A stretch of DNA of 33,422 nt from an uncultured Bacteroides sp. Lineage in GTDB: Bacteria > Bacteroidota > Bacteroidia > Bacteroidales > Bacteroidaceae. The notes below the pieces were generated by a model that saw only the letters and a list, made by a program, of their open reading frames with translations, was not told the origin of the DNA and searched no databases. The position numbers and the translations under genes are program-made. The stretch spans positions 1-33,422 of the forward strand of contig CAMTOV010000013.1 in NCBI GenBank assembly GCA_947074235.1. Reading direction: 5' to 3'. Shown one piece after another: positions 16,934 through 26,582 of this stretch. Positions within the stretch are counted from its first letter, which is position 1. Each line of letters opens with the position of its first letter.

Positions 16934-18391
16934 TTACTTTACAGGAGTTTGCTCAAGTGTAGCAACCAAGAAGTCGTAGAATTTCTGTATGGTTGGGATT
17001 AAAGCACGCTCATCTGGAGAATGAGGCGAACGAAGTGTAGGACCGAATGAAATCATATCCAAACCTGGAATTGCAGCACCAATAATACCACACTCTAAAC
17101 CTGCATGAATCACTTTAACTTCAGGTTCTTTGCCAAATTGCTGTTTGTAAGACTCCTTCATAGCATGCAAGATAGGAGAGTTTACATTGGGTTGCCAACC
17201 AGAATAGCCGCCACTCATTACTACTTTCATGCCAGCCATAGAGAAGCAAGACTCTAAGCTTGTAGTCAAGAACTCTTTCATGCTATCGCTAGAGCTACGA
17301 GCCAATATTTTAATATCCGATTTGCCCCCGCCAATAGTAATAATAGCAAGGTTTGAAGAAGTCTCTACTGTATCAGGTATAGTAGGAATCATACGCATTA
17401 CACCGTTTTGACAAGCAAAGATAGCATCAACCAAGTTATCTTGAATTTCTTCAGGTACAATGCCTTTTGGAGTTTCAACTCGTTCTGCTGTAAAGCTGAT
17501 AGGAGTTTCGATAGCTTCATACTCTTCGTTGAAAAGGTCTTGGCAATATTTTACAAGTTCTAGCAATTCTTCTTCGTTTTCTGCTGGGATAGTAACTATA
17601 GCAGATGATTCACGTGGGATGGCGTTGCGCATATTGCCACCTTCCCAAGATGCAAGACGTGCTTCATAAGAAGCAATAGCTTCGCGCACAAAACGAACCA
17701 ATAGTTTGTTGGCATTGGCACGACCTTCGTTGATCTCTAATCCTGAGTGGCCGCCTCGTAGTCCTTTTAGGTTTACTTTAATGGCTATATCTTCAGCATC
17801 AGGCTCTACCTCTTTATATTCAAGAGTTGCAGTTACATCCATACCACCGGCACATCCGATGTATAATTCACCTTCATCCTCAGAGTCTAAGTTCAATAAA
17901 ATCTCTCCGTTAAGTGTTCCGGGTTTTAAACCGAATGCACCAAACATACCGGTTTCTTCGTCGCTTGTAATTAAAGCTTCGAGTGGTCCGTGCTTTAAAC
18001 TGTTATCTTCGAGAATAGCCATGATAGCTGCTACACCCAAGCCATTGTCGGCTCCAAGAGTAGTGCCTTTTGCTTTAAGCCATTCGCCATCAATATAAGT
18101 TTCGATAGGATCGTTTACAAAATCGTGAACAGTATCATTGTTTTTCTGTGGAACCATATCCATGTGTGCTTGTAGGATAACTCCTTTGCGGTTTTCCATA
18201 CCAGCAGTAGCAGGCTTGCGGATGATAACATTGCCTACTTCATCAGTAAACGATTCTAAGCCAAGATTCTTTCCGAAATTCAATAAAAACTCAGTTACGC
18301 GTTCCATGTGCCCTGAAGGACGAGGAATTTGGGTCAATGAATGAAAATGCTTCCAAACGTTTTGTGGAGCTAAGTCAAGAATGGTGCTCAT
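16934..18391 (-). CDS. pepD: Aminoacyl-histidine dipeptidase (cytosol non-specific dipeptidase, M20)
   Basis: The 485-residue M20C metallopeptidase cleaves dipeptides such as Xaa-His in the cytoplasm. The di-zinc site is visible: His76 and Asp78 in LQAHMDMVPQ, Asp115 in GADNGLGVAA, Glu145-Glu146 in SDEETGMFGAF and Asp169 in LNLDSEDEGEL. The fifth ligand is expected in the C-terminal HAGLECG or GPTLRSPHSPDE region. Length is usual for PepD. There is no signal peptide. It follows the LPG-synthase-TM-like gene by 24 bases on the - strand, so the two may be co-transcribed. Confidence 0.95.
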   Translation of the reverse strand: MSTILDLAPQNVWKHFHSLTQIPRPSGHMERVTEFLLNFGKNLGLESFTDEVGNVIIRKPATAGMENRKGVILQAHMDMVPQKNNDTVHDFVNDPIETYIDGEWLKAKGTTLGADNGLGVAAIMAILEDNSLKHGPLEALITSDEETGMFGAFGLKPGTLNGEILLNLDSEDEGELYIGCAGGMDVTATLEYKEVEPDAEDIAIKVNLKGLRGGHSGLEINEGRANANKLLVRFVREAIASYEARLASWEGGNMRNAIPRESSAIVTIPAENEEELLELVKYCQDLFNEEYEAIETPISFTAERVETPKGIVPEEIQDNLVDAIFACQNGVMRMIPTIPDTVETSSNLAIITIGGGKSDIKILARSSSDSMKEFLTTSLESCFSMAGMKVVMSGGYSGWQPNVNSPILHAMKESYKQQFGKEPEVKVIHAGLECGIIGAAIPGLDMISFGPTLRSPHSPDERALIPTIQKFYDFLVATLEQTPVK

Positions 18392-18415
18392 AAGGCAAAT
18401 CTTTTTAAAAGTTTT

Positions 18416-19402
18416 TTATTTAAGTTTCCTGTTGGTTAGCAATAACGCTGCCCAACCATATATTCCCAACAAAACTACTAAAAAGGTTTGAATTCCATGC
18501 ACAATAAGTGCGAATATTCCAGAGTCAGTGTTGTTTACCCCATAAAGCATCATCATAGAGATAACGGCAAAATGCCAAGGCCCGGCTCCGTTTGGTGTGG
18601 GAACAATTACTGCGAATGTGCCTCCTACAAACATGACAAGCGCAGCCAAAATACCTAGGTGTTCGGTAAACCCAAAACAAAAGAAGGTGAAATAGAAATG
18701 TAGGAAATAGCAAAGCCAAATAACGATGGTGTAGAGAATGAATAAAGGTATGTTTCTTACGCTACGTAGTGATAGTATACCTTCCCATACATGCTTTAAT
18801 GCATCTTTTATGCGGTCGAAGAAAGAGAATGTGCGTAATAAATAATAGAAAAGCACAAGTACACCAATGGTGCAAAATATAATAATGTAAAACCACACTG
18901 AGGTAAGTAGGTGAGTGAACGAAGAGAGCTTAGTGCCAGTTTCTTTAAAGAATGTAAAGAATATAGGCATTTGCAAAAGAAAAGTAACACCGGTGATAAG
19001 TAAAATGCAGATAGTGTCAACCAATCGCTCGGTAACAACGGTTCCAAGTGATTTAGCAAAGGAAACATTGTCGTATTTGCTCAAAATGCCACATCGAGAT
19101 ACTTCGCCTACACGGGGTATTATGAGGTTGGCTGCATATCCTACAAAGATAGAATTTACGCAATCACTGGTTTTAGGATGTTCGTCTAGAGGTTCAAGTA
19201 CTTGCTTCCAACGCCATCCTCTCACTACATGGCTCAATACTCCAAATAGTAAAGAGGCACACATCCACCACCAATTAGTTTCGTATAGTAATACTTCTTT
19301 TACTTTCGAAAAATCAAAATCGCGATAAACCCAAAAGAGGATAAACCCGCCAAGAAGCAAAGGGAGTATAATTTTTAAAGCCTTTTTTATTAGTTTATTC
19401 AT
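18416..19402 (-). CDS. Lysylphosphatidylglycerol-synthase TM region family membrane protein
   Basis: The product is about 328 residues from ATG 19402 (MNKLIKKALKII); an in-frame TTG at 19450 would run through the rsmA promoter and is rejected. Some seven or eight membrane helices are spread along it. GYAANLIIPRVGEVSRCGIL and TVVTERLVDTICILL in the first half, and PTPNGAGPWHFAVISMM near the end, are the conserved signatures of the LPG_synthase_TM (UPF0104) family. It lacks the C-terminal transferase domain of MprF, so it is a stand-alone flippase-like or lipid-binding membrane protein. The substrate is unknown. It is divergent from rsmA and upstream of pepD. Confidence 0.85.
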   Translation of the reverse strand: MNKLIKKALKIILPLLLGGFILFWVYRDFDFSKVKEVLLYETNWWWMCASLLFGVLSHVVRGWRWKQVLEPLDEHPKTSDCVNSIFVGYAANLIIPRVGEVSRCGILSKYDNVSFAKSLGTVVTERLVDTICILLITGVTFLLQMPIFFTFFKETGTKLSSFTHLLTSVWFYIIIFCTIGVLVLFYYLLRTFSFFDRIKDALKHVWEGILSLRSVRNIPLFILYTIVIWLCYFLHFYFTFFCFGFTEHLGILAALVMFVGGTFAVIVPTPNGAGPWHFAVISMMMLYGVNNTDSGIFALIVHGIQTFLVVLLGIYGWAALLLTNRKLK

Positions 19403-19407
19403 GCTAT

Positions 19408-19440
19408 TTTGCCATTCTTCGACTAAAAGAGTTACCTTTG
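19408..19440 (+). promoter_or_regulatory. Promoter of rsmA
   Basis: TTTG (19408-19411), 21 bases, then TACCTTTG (19433-19440) match the Bacteroides promoter. It lies 32 bases before the rsmA ATG and just upstream of the divergent ATG at 19402. Confidence 0.65.
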
Positions 19441-19472
19441 TTGACTGCAAATGTAATTACATTAGTTGATAA

Positions 19473-20279
19473 ATGAAATTAGTAAAGCCTAAAAAGTTTC
19501 TTGGACAACACTTTCTTAAAGACCTGAAAGTGGCTCAAGATATTGCCGATACGGTAGATGCGTGTCCTAATTTGCCAATCTTAGAGGTTGGACCAGGGAT
19601 GGGAGTACTTACACAATTTCTGTTGAAGAAAGAGCGTGAGGTGAAAGTGGTGGAGATTGACTACGAATCGGTGGCTTATCTTCGCGAAACATATCCAGTG
19701 CTCGAAAATAATATTATTGAGGATGACTTCTTGAAGATGAACCTCAATCGTTTATTTGACGGAAATCCTTTTGTGCTAACTGGCAATTATCCTTATAATA
19801 TTTCAAGTCAAATCTTCTTTAAGATGCTTGAGAACAAGGAATTGATACCTTGCTGCACGGGCATGATACAAAAAGAAGTGGCTGAGCGTATTGCTGCTGG
19901 GCCAGGTAGCAAAACGTATGGCATTTTGAGTGTTCTTATTCAGGCTTGGTATAAGGTAGAGTACTTGTTTACGGTGAGTGAGCATGTATTTAATCCCCCT
20001 CCAAAGGTGAAAAGTGCTGTGATAAGAATGACACGCAACGATGTGACTGATTTAGGTTGCGATCCGAAACTTTTTAAGCAAGTAGTGAAAACTACATTTA
20101 ATCAACGTCGCAAAACTTTGCGTAACTCCATAAAACCAATCTTGGGCAAAGACTGTCCATTGACAGCTGATGTATTATTTAATAAACGCCCCGAACAATT
20201 ATCGGTGCAAGAGTTTATTAGTTTGACCAATCAGGTGCAAGAAGCTTTAAAGACTATAAATATTGCTTCAAAAGAATAG
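19473..20279 (+). CDS. rsmA: 16S rRNA (A1518/A1519 N6,N6)-dimethyltransferase
   Basis: The 268-residue KsgA/RsmA enzyme dimethylates two adjacent adenosines near the 3' end of 16S rRNA, late in 30S assembly. The N-terminal KKFLGQHFLKD is the hallmark start. The SAM motif is LEVGPGMGVLTQF at 37-49 and the catalytic motif is NYPY at 105-108. FNPPPKVKSAVIRM and FNQRRKTLRNS in the C-terminal part are also typical. It has its own promoter and is followed 27 bases later by mgtE, so both may be transcribed together. Confidence 0.97.
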   Translation: MKLVKPKKFLGQHFLKDLKVAQDIADTVDACPNLPILEVGPGMGVLTQFLLKKEREVKVVEIDYESVAYLRETYPVLENNIIEDDFLKMNLNRLFDGNPFVLTGNYPYNISSQIFFKMLENKELIPCCTGMIQKEVAERIAAGPGSKTYGILSVLIQAWYKVEYLFTVSEHVFNPPPKVKSAVIRMTRNDVTDLGCDPKLFKQVVKTTFNQRRKTLRNSIKPILGKDCPLTADVLFNKRPEQLSVQEFISLTNQVQEALKTINIASKE

Positions 20280-20306
20280 TTGTAAAAATAATCTTAGGTT
20301 ATTGTT

Positions 20307-21653
20307 ATGGAAATAAATGAGGAATACATTAACAGCGTAAAAAAACTCATTGAGCAAAAAGATGTAGATGAGGTAAAAACACGATTAATCGACCTGCATC
20401 CGGCCGATATCGCTGAGTTGTGTAATGACCTCAACCTTGATGAAGCTCGTTTTGTTTTTAGGCTACTTGATAATGAAACTGCTGCTGATGTATTAGTAGA
20501 AGTAGATGAGGATTCTAGAAAAGAATTACTCGAACTACTACCATCCGAAACAATCGCAAAGCGATTTGTCGATTATATGGATACAGATGATGCAGTAGAC
20601 ATCATGCGCGAACTTGACGAAGAAAAACAAGAGGAAATCCTTTCGCACATTGAAGATATTGCTCAAGCTGGTGATATTGTTGATCTATTAAAATATGATG
20701 AAGATACTGCAGGGGGATTAATGGGTACTGAAATGGTAACTGTTAATGAAAACTGGAGTATGCCTGAGTGTTTGAAAGAGATGAGGCAACAGGCTGAAGA
20801 ATTGGACGATATTTATTATGTATATGTAGTAGATGATGATGAACGTCTTCGTGGTATCTTTCCCTTAAAAAAGATGATTACTTCGCCATCGGTTTCGAAA
20901 GTGAAGCATGTAATGCAGAAAGATCCTATTTCTGTTCACGTAGATACCTCTACAGATGAAGTGGTGCAGGTTATTGAAAAATATGACTTGGTGGCTGTTC
21001 CTGTTTTAGATAGTATTGGCCGTTTAGTAGGACAGATTACGGTAGACGACGTGATGGATGAAGTACGTGAACAATCTGAACGTGATTATCAATTAGCTTC
21101 GGGTCTTTCGCAAGATGTAGAAACGGATGATAATGTGATGCGTCAAACCACTGCTCGCTTGCCTTGGCTATTGATAGGTATGCTAGGCGGAATAGGCAAC
21201 TCTATGATACTAGGTAATTTTGATACCACCTTTGTAGCCCACCCCGAAATGGCTCTTTATATTCCACTAATTGGTGGTACCGGGGGAAATGTAGGGACTC
21301 AATCTTCTGCCATTGTAGTGCAAGGTCTTGCAAATAGCTCATTATCTTCAAAACATATTTATAAACAAGTTGCCAAAGAAGCGGTAGTAGCGTTGATTAA
21401 TGCTACTATAATATCATTACTTGTATATGTGTACAACTTTATTCGTTTTGGAGCCACTGCAACGGTTACTTATTCTGTTTCTATAAGTCTTTTTGCGGTA
21501 GTTATGTTTGCTTCTATCTTTGGCACACTAGTTCCCATGACATTGGAGAAGTTAAAAATTGATCCTGCGATAGCTACCGGACCCTTCATTTCTATCACCA
21601 ATGATATTATAGGTATGATGCTGTATATGGGCATAACCGTTTTGCTATCTTAA
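20307..21653 (+). CDS. mgtE: Magnesium transporter MgtE
   Basis: The 448-residue protein is a Mg2+ channel of the inner membrane. The acidic N domain occupies about 1-125 (LHPADIAELCNDL, LLPSETIAKRFVDYM). Two CBS domains follow at ~130-255, with YDEDTAGGLMGTEMVTV, DPISVHVDTSTDEVVQVIEK and VGQITVDDVMDEV. Five membrane helices then run from about 285 to the end, including the conserved pore region PLIGGTGGNVGTQSSAIVVQ. In the family, cytoplasmic Mg2+ binding to the N and CBS domains closes the pore. It follows rsmA by 27 bases. Confidence 0.96.
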   Translation: MEINEEYINSVKKLIEQKDVDEVKTRLIDLHPADIAELCNDLNLDEARFVFRLLDNETAADVLVEVDEDSRKELLELLPSETIAKRFVDYMDTDDAVDIMRELDEEKQEEILSHIEDIAQAGDIVDLLKYDEDTAGGLMGTEMVTVNENWSMPECLKEMRQQAEELDDIYYVYVVDDDERLRGIFPLKKMITSPSVSKVKHVMQKDPISVHVDTSTDEVVQVIEKYDLVAVPVLDSIGRLVGQITVDDVMDEVREQSERDYQLASGLSQDVETDDNVMRQTTARLPWLLIGMLGGIGNSMILGNFDTTFVAHPEMALYIPLIGGTGGNVGTQSSAIVVQGLANSSLSSKHIYKQVAKEAVVALINATIISLLVYVYNFIRFGATATVTYSVSISLFAVVMFASIFGTLVPMTLEKLKIDPAIATGPFISITNDIIGMMLYMGITVLLS

Positions 21654-21689
21654 TAAAACACTATTTAAAAAAAATATCCGAAAAATGTA

Positions 21690-21710
21690 TGAAATAAAAA
21701 TTTTATTTCA
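21690..21710. repeat. Inverted repeat between mgtE and the DUF349 gene
   Basis: TGAAATAAAA, one central A, then TTTTATTTCA is a perfect 10-bp inverted repeat 37 bases after the mgtE stop. With a single-base centre it is a poor hairpin, so an operator or chance AT-rich palindrome is as likely as a terminator. Confidence 0.4.
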
Positions 21711-21762
21711 TTTATTTGTAACTTAATATAATTTAAGGAATTCTAAATCCTATTTCCAAATA

Positions 21763-23631
21763 ATGAATACAATGATGGACTCTCATGACATGAACCAACC
21801 TTCTAATAAAGGTGAACTAGAAGAGGAAAACAAAGCCCTTGAAACTTCAGAATCGTTAACTGAAACTCCTATTGCGCCCTCCGATGCTGCAGAAGAGCAA
21901 AGTGAAATAACGTCACGCTTTACTACTAAGCAGGAAGTCCTAGATCAATTGAAGGTGTTGGCTCAAGATGCCGAGAATGTAAATAAGCAAGAGTTGGATA
22001 ACTTAAAACAAGCTTTTTATAAAATACATAATCAAGAATTATCGGAATCAAAAAAGGAAACTTCTTCTGACGATGAATCTATTGGCGAAACAATAGAAAT
22101 AGCTCCTGATCCAGTTGAAGAAGAGTTTAAACAGTTGATGTCGGTTATAAGAGAGAAAAGAAACGTTCAAACTGCAAAGGCGGAAAAAGAAAAAGAAGAT
22201 AATCTTCAAACTAAACTCATTATATTAGATAAGTTGAAAGAGTTGGTTGAATCTCCAGAGGATGCCAATAAATCTTATCATGAATTTAAAAAGCTGCAGC
22301 AACAATGGAATGATATTAAACTTGTTCCGCAAGCCAAAGTAACAGAATTATGGAAAAGCTATCAGCATTATGTTGAGAAATTCTATGATTTGTTGAAATT
22401 GAATAATGAGTTTCGTGAATATGACTTTAAGAAAAACTTAGAAATAAAACAGCATTTGTGCGAGGCTGCCGAAAAATTGGTAGATGAGGAAGATGTTGTA
22501 TCAGCATTTCATCAATTACAAAAATTACATCAAGAGTTTCGTGATACAGGTCCGGTTTCTAAAGAATTGAGAGAACAGATATGGACTAGATTTAAAACTG
22601 CTTCTACTGCTATTAATCGCAGACATCAACAGCATTTTGAATCTTTGAAAGAGGTAGAACAACATAATCTTGATCAAAAGACTGTAATCTGTGAGATTGT
22701 GGAAAGTATTGAATTTGATGAACTAAAAACATTTAATGCTTGGGAAAACAAAACAGAAGAAGTGATTGCTTTACAAAATAAATGGAAAACAATCGGTTTT
22801 GCTCCTCAAAAAATGAATGTGAAAATATTTGAGCGCTTCAGATGTGCTTGTGATGAGTTCTTTAAGAAGAAAGGTGAATTCTTTAAATCTTTGAAAGAGA
22901 ATATGAATGCCAATCTTGAAAAGAAAAAAGAACTTTGCGAAAAGGTTGAGGCCTTGAAAGATAGCACAGATTGGAAAGCTACTGCCGAACAATTGACTAA
23001 GTTGCAAAAGGAATGGAAAACAATAGGACCGGTGTCTAAAAAACATTCTGACGCTATTTGGAAACGTTTTATTTCTGCATGTGATTTTTTCTTTGAGCAA
23101 AAAAATAAAGCTACTTCATCTCAACGTTCTGTTGAGGTTGAAAATCTTGAAAAGAAAAAAGCAATCATAGAAAAACTAGGAGCTATTGATGAATCAACAG
23201 AAACAGAAGAGGCCGAAAAGTTGATGCGTGAGTTGATGAAAGAATGGGCTTCTGTTGGGCATGTTCCTTTTAGAGATAAAGATAAATTGTATAAGCAATA
23301 TCATGGATTGATTGACCAACTGTTTGAGCGCTTCAATATTAGTGCTTCAAACCGCAAACTGAGTAGCTTTAAATCAAACATTACTAGTATGCAAGGCGGT
23401 GGAGCTCAATCTCTATATCGCGAACGTGAAAAATTGGTTCGTGCTTATGAAGGAATAAAGAACGAATTGCAAACTTATGAAAATAACATAGGTTTCTTGA
23501 CTTCATCTTCAAAGAAAGGGAACAGTCTTGTTACAGAAATGAATCGTAAAGTAGAAAAATTGAAAGCTGATCTTGAGCTTGTTTCTCAGAAAATAAAAGT
23601 TCTAGATGAAACTATAAAATCTGAAAGCTGA
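21763..23631 (+). CDS. DUF349 repeat protein
   Basis: The 622-residue protein is strongly charged, helical and coiled-coil rich. After an acidic, disordered start of ~120 residues come five repeats of about 70-75 residues. Each carries a pattern like LQKEWKTIGPVSKKHSDAIW followed by helices ending near LEKKKELCEK. Repeats begin near residues 175, 245, 335, 405 and 485. These are DUF349 repeats, common in Bacteroidetes and of unknown function. A final coiled coil (~540-620) ends it. No signal peptide or membrane helix is seen, so it is cytoplasmic. It appears monocistronic, with a terminator downstream. Confidence 0.9.
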   Translation: MNTMMDSHDMNQPSNKGELEEENKALETSESLTETPIAPSDAAEEQSEITSRFTTKQEVLDQLKVLAQDAENVNKQELDNLKQAFYKIHNQELSESKKETSSDDESIGETIEIAPDPVEEEFKQLMSVIREKRNVQTAKAEKEKEDNLQTKLIILDKLKELVESPEDANKSYHEFKKLQQQWNDIKLVPQAKVTELWKSYQHYVEKFYDLLKLNNEFREYDFKKNLEIKQHLCEAAEKLVDEEDVVSAFHQLQKLHQEFRDTGPVSKELREQIWTRFKTASTAINRRHQQHFESLKEVEQHNLDQKTVICEIVESIEFDELKTFNAWENKTEEVIALQNKWKTIGFAPQKMNVKIFERFRCACDEFFKKKGEFFKSLKENMNANLEKKKELCEKVEALKDSTDWKATAEQLTKLQKEWKTIGPVSKKHSDAIWKRFISACDFFFEQKNKATSSQRSVEVENLEKKKAIIEKLGAIDESTETEEAEKLMRELMKEWASVGHVPFRDKDKLYKQYHGLIDQLFERFNISASNRKLSSFKSNITSMQGGGAQSLYREREKLVRAYEGIKNELQTYENNIGFLTSSSKKGNSLVTEMNRKVEKLKADLELVSQKIKVLDETIKSES

Positions 23632-23652
23632 TTTACGCTAAGTTAGATTATG

Positions 23653-23710
23653 AAATGCACATTGCAAGTTTCTATGATAAATAGTTAAACTACAATGTGC
23701 ATTTTTTATT
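23653..23710 (+). terminator. Terminator of the DUF349 gene
   Basis: AAATGCACATTG (23653-23664) pairs fully with CAATGTGCATTT (23693-23704) and continues into a T-rich tail. The 28-base loop is long, but the 12-bp stem is perfect and lies just after the stop. Confidence 0.8.
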
Positions 23711-23724
23711 TGAGTAATACTCTA

Positions 23725-23754
23725 TAAAAAAACATCCCTATAAAAAGGATGTTT
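23725..23754 (-). terminator. Terminator of tRNA-Gln
   Basis: AAACATCC (23730-23737) pairs with GGATGTTT (23747-23754) around a 9-base loop; on the - strand it ends in a T-run (23725-23730). It begins 3 bases after the tRNA 3' end. Confidence 0.85.
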
Positions 23755-23757
23755 AAG

Positions 23758-23828
23758 TTGGGCTACCTGGACTCGAACCAGAAATGACAGGACCAGAATC
23801 TGTAGTGTTACCATTACACCATAGCCCA
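23758..23828 (-). tRNA. tRNA-Gln (anticodon CTG)
   Basis: The 70 bases plus discriminator A fold as a cloverleaf: acceptor TGGGCTA/TAGCCCA, D stem GTGT/ACAC, anticodon arm ACAGA-TTCTGGT-CCTGT, and T arm TCTGG-TTCGAGT-CCAGG. The anticodon CTG reads CAG. The last anticodon-stem pair (31-39) is A-C, a mismatch. No CCA is encoded. Confidence 0.95.
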
Positions 23829-23844
23829 GTGTTGATTATGTTTT

Positions 23845-23874
23845 TAAAAGTATAATTAACTTTTGACGTGCAAA
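23845..23874 (-). promoter_or_regulatory. Likely promoter of tRNA-Gln
   Basis: On the - strand TTTG (23871-23874) is followed by 18 bases and TACTTTTA (23845-23852), one base off TAnnTTTG. The tRNA starts 16 bases downstream. Confidence 0.6.
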
Positions 23875-24018
23875 TATAAAAAGAATTTATAAACTGCAAG
23901 TCTTTATTCCTAAATTTCTATTGGTATAAAGTAGAGTAAAAAACAAATTCTGTTTCCCAAAAAATGAAAAAAACACTGAGTTTTAAGTCCTAACATTCTT
24001 AGTTCTAATAAATCAGTG

Positions 24019-24067
24019 TATATTTGTAAAAGATATATTAAGATAATTGGCCTTTTGAAACAAAGGC
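24019..24067 (+). promoter_or_regulatory. -7 box and leader hairpin before rsfS
   Basis: TATATTTG at 24019-24026 matches the -7 box, with no clear -33. It would give a leader of about 80 bases carrying the small hairpin GCCTTT-TGAAAC-AAAGGC (24050-24067). The rest of the 23875-24113 gap is AT-rich and holds nothing else I can name. Confidence 0.4.
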
Positions 24068-24113
24068 TTATTGAAAATTGTTATACAAATACATCGAAAT
24101 ATTTAACAAATAA

Positions 24114-24473
24114 ATGAACGAGACTAAAATATTAATAGAAAAAATCACGGAAGGAATTCAGGAAAAAAAAGGTAAAAACATTGTTGTGGCTGATTTGACT
24201 AAAATTGATGATACCATTTGCAACTATTTTATTATTTGTCAAGGAAGTTCTACTAGTCAAGTTGCTGCTATTGTTGATTCAATTAAAGAGTTTACGTTGA
24301 AAGAAGCAAATACCAAGCCTTTTGCAATTGATGGATTGCGTAATGCTGAATGGGTAGCAATGGATTATTCGAATGTGTTGGTGCATATTTTTCTGCCTGA
24401 AACTAGACAGTTTTATAACTTAGAGCATCTTTGGGCGGATGCTAAATTAACTACAATTCCTGATATCGATTAA
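24114..24473 (+). CDS. rsfS: Ribosomal silencing factor RsfS
   Basis: The 119-residue protein binds uL14 on the 50S subunit and blocks joining with 30S when nutrients are short. Family landmarks are VVADLTKIDDTICNYFIICQ at about 24-43, then GSSTSQVAAIVDSI, and the C-terminal GLRNAEWVAMDYSNVLVHIF. Length is typical. It begins the group rsfS-ftsH-cdsA and ends 10 bases before ftsH, indicating one message. Confidence 0.96.
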   Translation: MNETKILIEKITEGIQEKKGKNIVVADLTKIDDTICNYFIICQGSSTSQVAAIVDSIKEFTLKEANTKPFAIDGLRNAEWVAMDYSNVLVHIFLPETRQFYNLEHLWADAKLTTIPDID

Positions 24474-24483
24474 CTTCTTAATT

Positions 24484-26556
24484 ATGGATAATAACAATAA
24501 ACCAAAAGTAAATATGCCGAAATTCAACCTTAATTGGTTGTATATGATTATCCTTTTGATGCTCTTTGGGCTGTGGTGGTCTAATCAAGGTAGTTCTGTG
24601 AGCAAAAGCATCCCTTATGATGAGTTTCAAAGCTATGTGGAAAAGGGGTATGTTAGCAAAGTAGTAGGATATGATGATAATTCGGTGGAAGTTTATATTA
24701 AACCACAATTTATCGGTGATGTATTTAAGCAAGATTCAACAAAGGTAGGTAGAAATCCTATGATTACTACTGAAAGCCCTTCGCGCGATAAGCTTGATGA
24801 ATACCTTGAAAAACAGAAAGAATTTGGATTCTTTGATGGATCTAAAAGTTATGATAAGAAAAAAGATTATTTCTGGGGTATCTTGATTAATATTTTGCCA
24901 TTTGTGTTTTTGATTGGTCTCTGGATATTCTTAATGAGAAGAATGAGTGGAGGCGGTGGTGGAGGCGCCGGTAATGTCTTTAATGTGGGCAAATCCAAAG
25001 CACAGCTCTTTGAAAAAGGGGGTGCCAATCGTGTTACTTTTAAAGATGTAGCAGGTCTTGCTGAAGCAAAAACAGAAGTAGAAGAAATAGTTGAATTCTT
25101 AAAAGAACCACAAAAGTATACAGACTTAGGAGGTAAAATTCCTAAAGGCGCTTTATTGGTAGGCCCTCCTGGAACCGGTAAAACATTATTGGCTAAAGCT
25201 GTAGCTGGTGAAGCGAATGTTCCTTTCTTCTCTCTAGCAGGTTCAGATTTTGTTGAAATGTTTGTAGGGGTAGGTGCTTCGCGTGTTCGCGATCTTTTCC
25301 GTCAAGCTAAAGAAAAAGCGCCATGTATAATCTTTATTGATGAAATCGATGCCGTAGGTCGTGCTCGTGGTAAAAGCCCTGCAATGGGTGGCAATGATGA
25401 ACGAGAGAATACCTTGAATCAGCTTCTTACTGAAATGGATGGTTTTGGTTCAAATAGTGGTGTAATTATTCTTGCAGCTACCAATCGTGTGGATGTACTT
25501 GATAAAGCTTTACTACGTGCTGGTCGTTTTGACCGTCAAATTCATGTTGATCTTCCAGATTTGAATGAACGTAAAGAGGTGTTTGGTGTTCATCTTCGTC
25601 CTATTAAAATAGACGAAAGTGTAGATATTGATTTACTTGCTCGTCAAACTCCAGGTTTCTCGGGAGCTGATATTGCTAATGTTTGTAATGAGGCTGCATT
25701 GATTGCCGCGCGTCATGGTAAGAAGTTTGTAGATAAGCAAGACTTTTTGGATGCTGTAGACCGTATTATTGGAGGTTTAGAGAAAAAAACGAAGATTACC
25801 ACTGAGGCTGAAAGACGCTCTATTGCTCTTCACGAAGCAGGTCATGCATCTATTTCTTGGTTGCTTGAATACGCAAATCCATTAATTAAAGTTACTATAG
25901 TGCCACGAGGTCGTGCGCTAGGTGCTGCTTGGTACCTTCCAGAAGAACGTCAGATTACTACTAAAGAGCAAATGCTTGATGAAATGTGTGCTACTCTTGG
26001 TGGTAGAGCTGCCGAAGATTTAATACTAGGACGTATTTCTACAGGTGCAATGAACGACCTTGAACGTGTTACGAAACAAGCTTATGGTATGATAGCCTAT
26101 TTGGGCATGAGTGAAAAGCTCCCTAATTTATGCTATTATAATAATGAAGAATATTCTTTCAATCGTCCTTATAGTGAGAAAACTGCTGAATTGATTGATG
26201 ATGAAGTAAAACGTATGGTCAATGAGCAATATGCTCGTGCAAAACAAATTCTTGCAGATAATGCTGTTGGACATGAAGAGTTAACTCAACTCTTAATAGA
26301 TAAAGAAGTTATTTTTGCCGAAGACGTAGAACGTATTTTTGGTAAACGTCCTTGGGTATCACGCTCTGAAGAGATTATGGCAGCTAAAGAGAGTCAAGCT
26401 GCTGCCGAGGCAGAAAGAGAATTAGCAAAACGTGTGGCTCGCGAAGAAAAAGAAATTAAGCAACAAGAAGAAAATGATGTTGAAGAAGCTCAATCAGCTT
26501 CGGAGTTGAATGATATCCATTCTGGTCAACAGCATAATGAAGAGGCTGAAAAATAA
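24484..26556 (+). CDS. ftsH: ATP-dependent zinc metalloprotease FtsH
   Basis: The 690-residue membrane protease degrades misfolded membrane proteins and regulatory substrates. Two membrane helices (about 17-33 and 130-151) flank a periplasmic segment. A Gly-rich linker at 156-163 leads to the AAA+ domain with Walker A GPPGTGKT at 227-234, Walker B IIFIDEID at about 282-289 and the second region of homology around 334-350. The zinc site is HEAGH at 450-454. The C-terminal ~50 residues are charged and coiled-coil-like. It lies between rsfS and cdsA in the same direction; the 26-base gap to cdsA fits an operon. Confidence 0.98.
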   Translation: MDNNNKPKVNMPKFNLNWLYMIILLMLFGLWWSNQGSSVSKSIPYDEFQSYVEKGYVSKVVGYDDNSVEVYIKPQFIGDVFKQDSTKVGRNPMITTESPSRDKLDEYLEKQKEFGFFDGSKSYDKKKDYFWGILINILPFVFLIGLWIFLMRRMSGGGGGGAGNVFNVGKSKAQLFEKGGANRVTFKDVAGLAEAKTEVEEIVEFLKEPQKYTDLGGKIPKGALLVGPPGTGKTLLAKAVAGEANVPFFSLAGSDFVEMFVGVGASRVRDLFRQAKEKAPCIIFIDEIDAVGRARGKSPAMGGNDERENTLNQLLTEMDGFGSNSGVIILAATNRVDVLDKALLRAGRFDRQIHVDLPDLNERKEVFGVHLRPIKIDESVDIDLLARQTPGFSGADIANVCNEAALIAARHGKKFVDKQDFLDAVDRIIGGLEKKTKITTEAERRSIALHEAGHASISWLLEYANPLIKVTIVPRGRALGAAWYLPEERQITTKEQMLDEMCATLGGRAAEDLILGRISTGAMNDLERVTKQAYGMIAYLGMSEKLPNLCYYNNEEYSFNRPYSEKTAELIDDEVKRMVNEQYARAKQILADNAVGHEELTQLLIDKEVIFAEDVERIFGKRPWVSRSEEIMAAKESQAAAEAERELAKRVAREEKEIKQQEENDVEEAQSASELNDIHSGQQHNEEAEK

Positions 26557-26582
26557 AAAACAACTAATTAACTGATATAATT

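Noticed and set aside
17706-18098. Antisense frame of 130 codons opposite pepD
   Set aside because: Ser- and Pro-rich shadow of a conserved metallopeptidase; no promoter or family.
18915-19328. Antisense frame of 137 codons opposite the LPG-synthase-TM gene
   Set aside because: Shadow of conserved membrane helices with no signature of its own.
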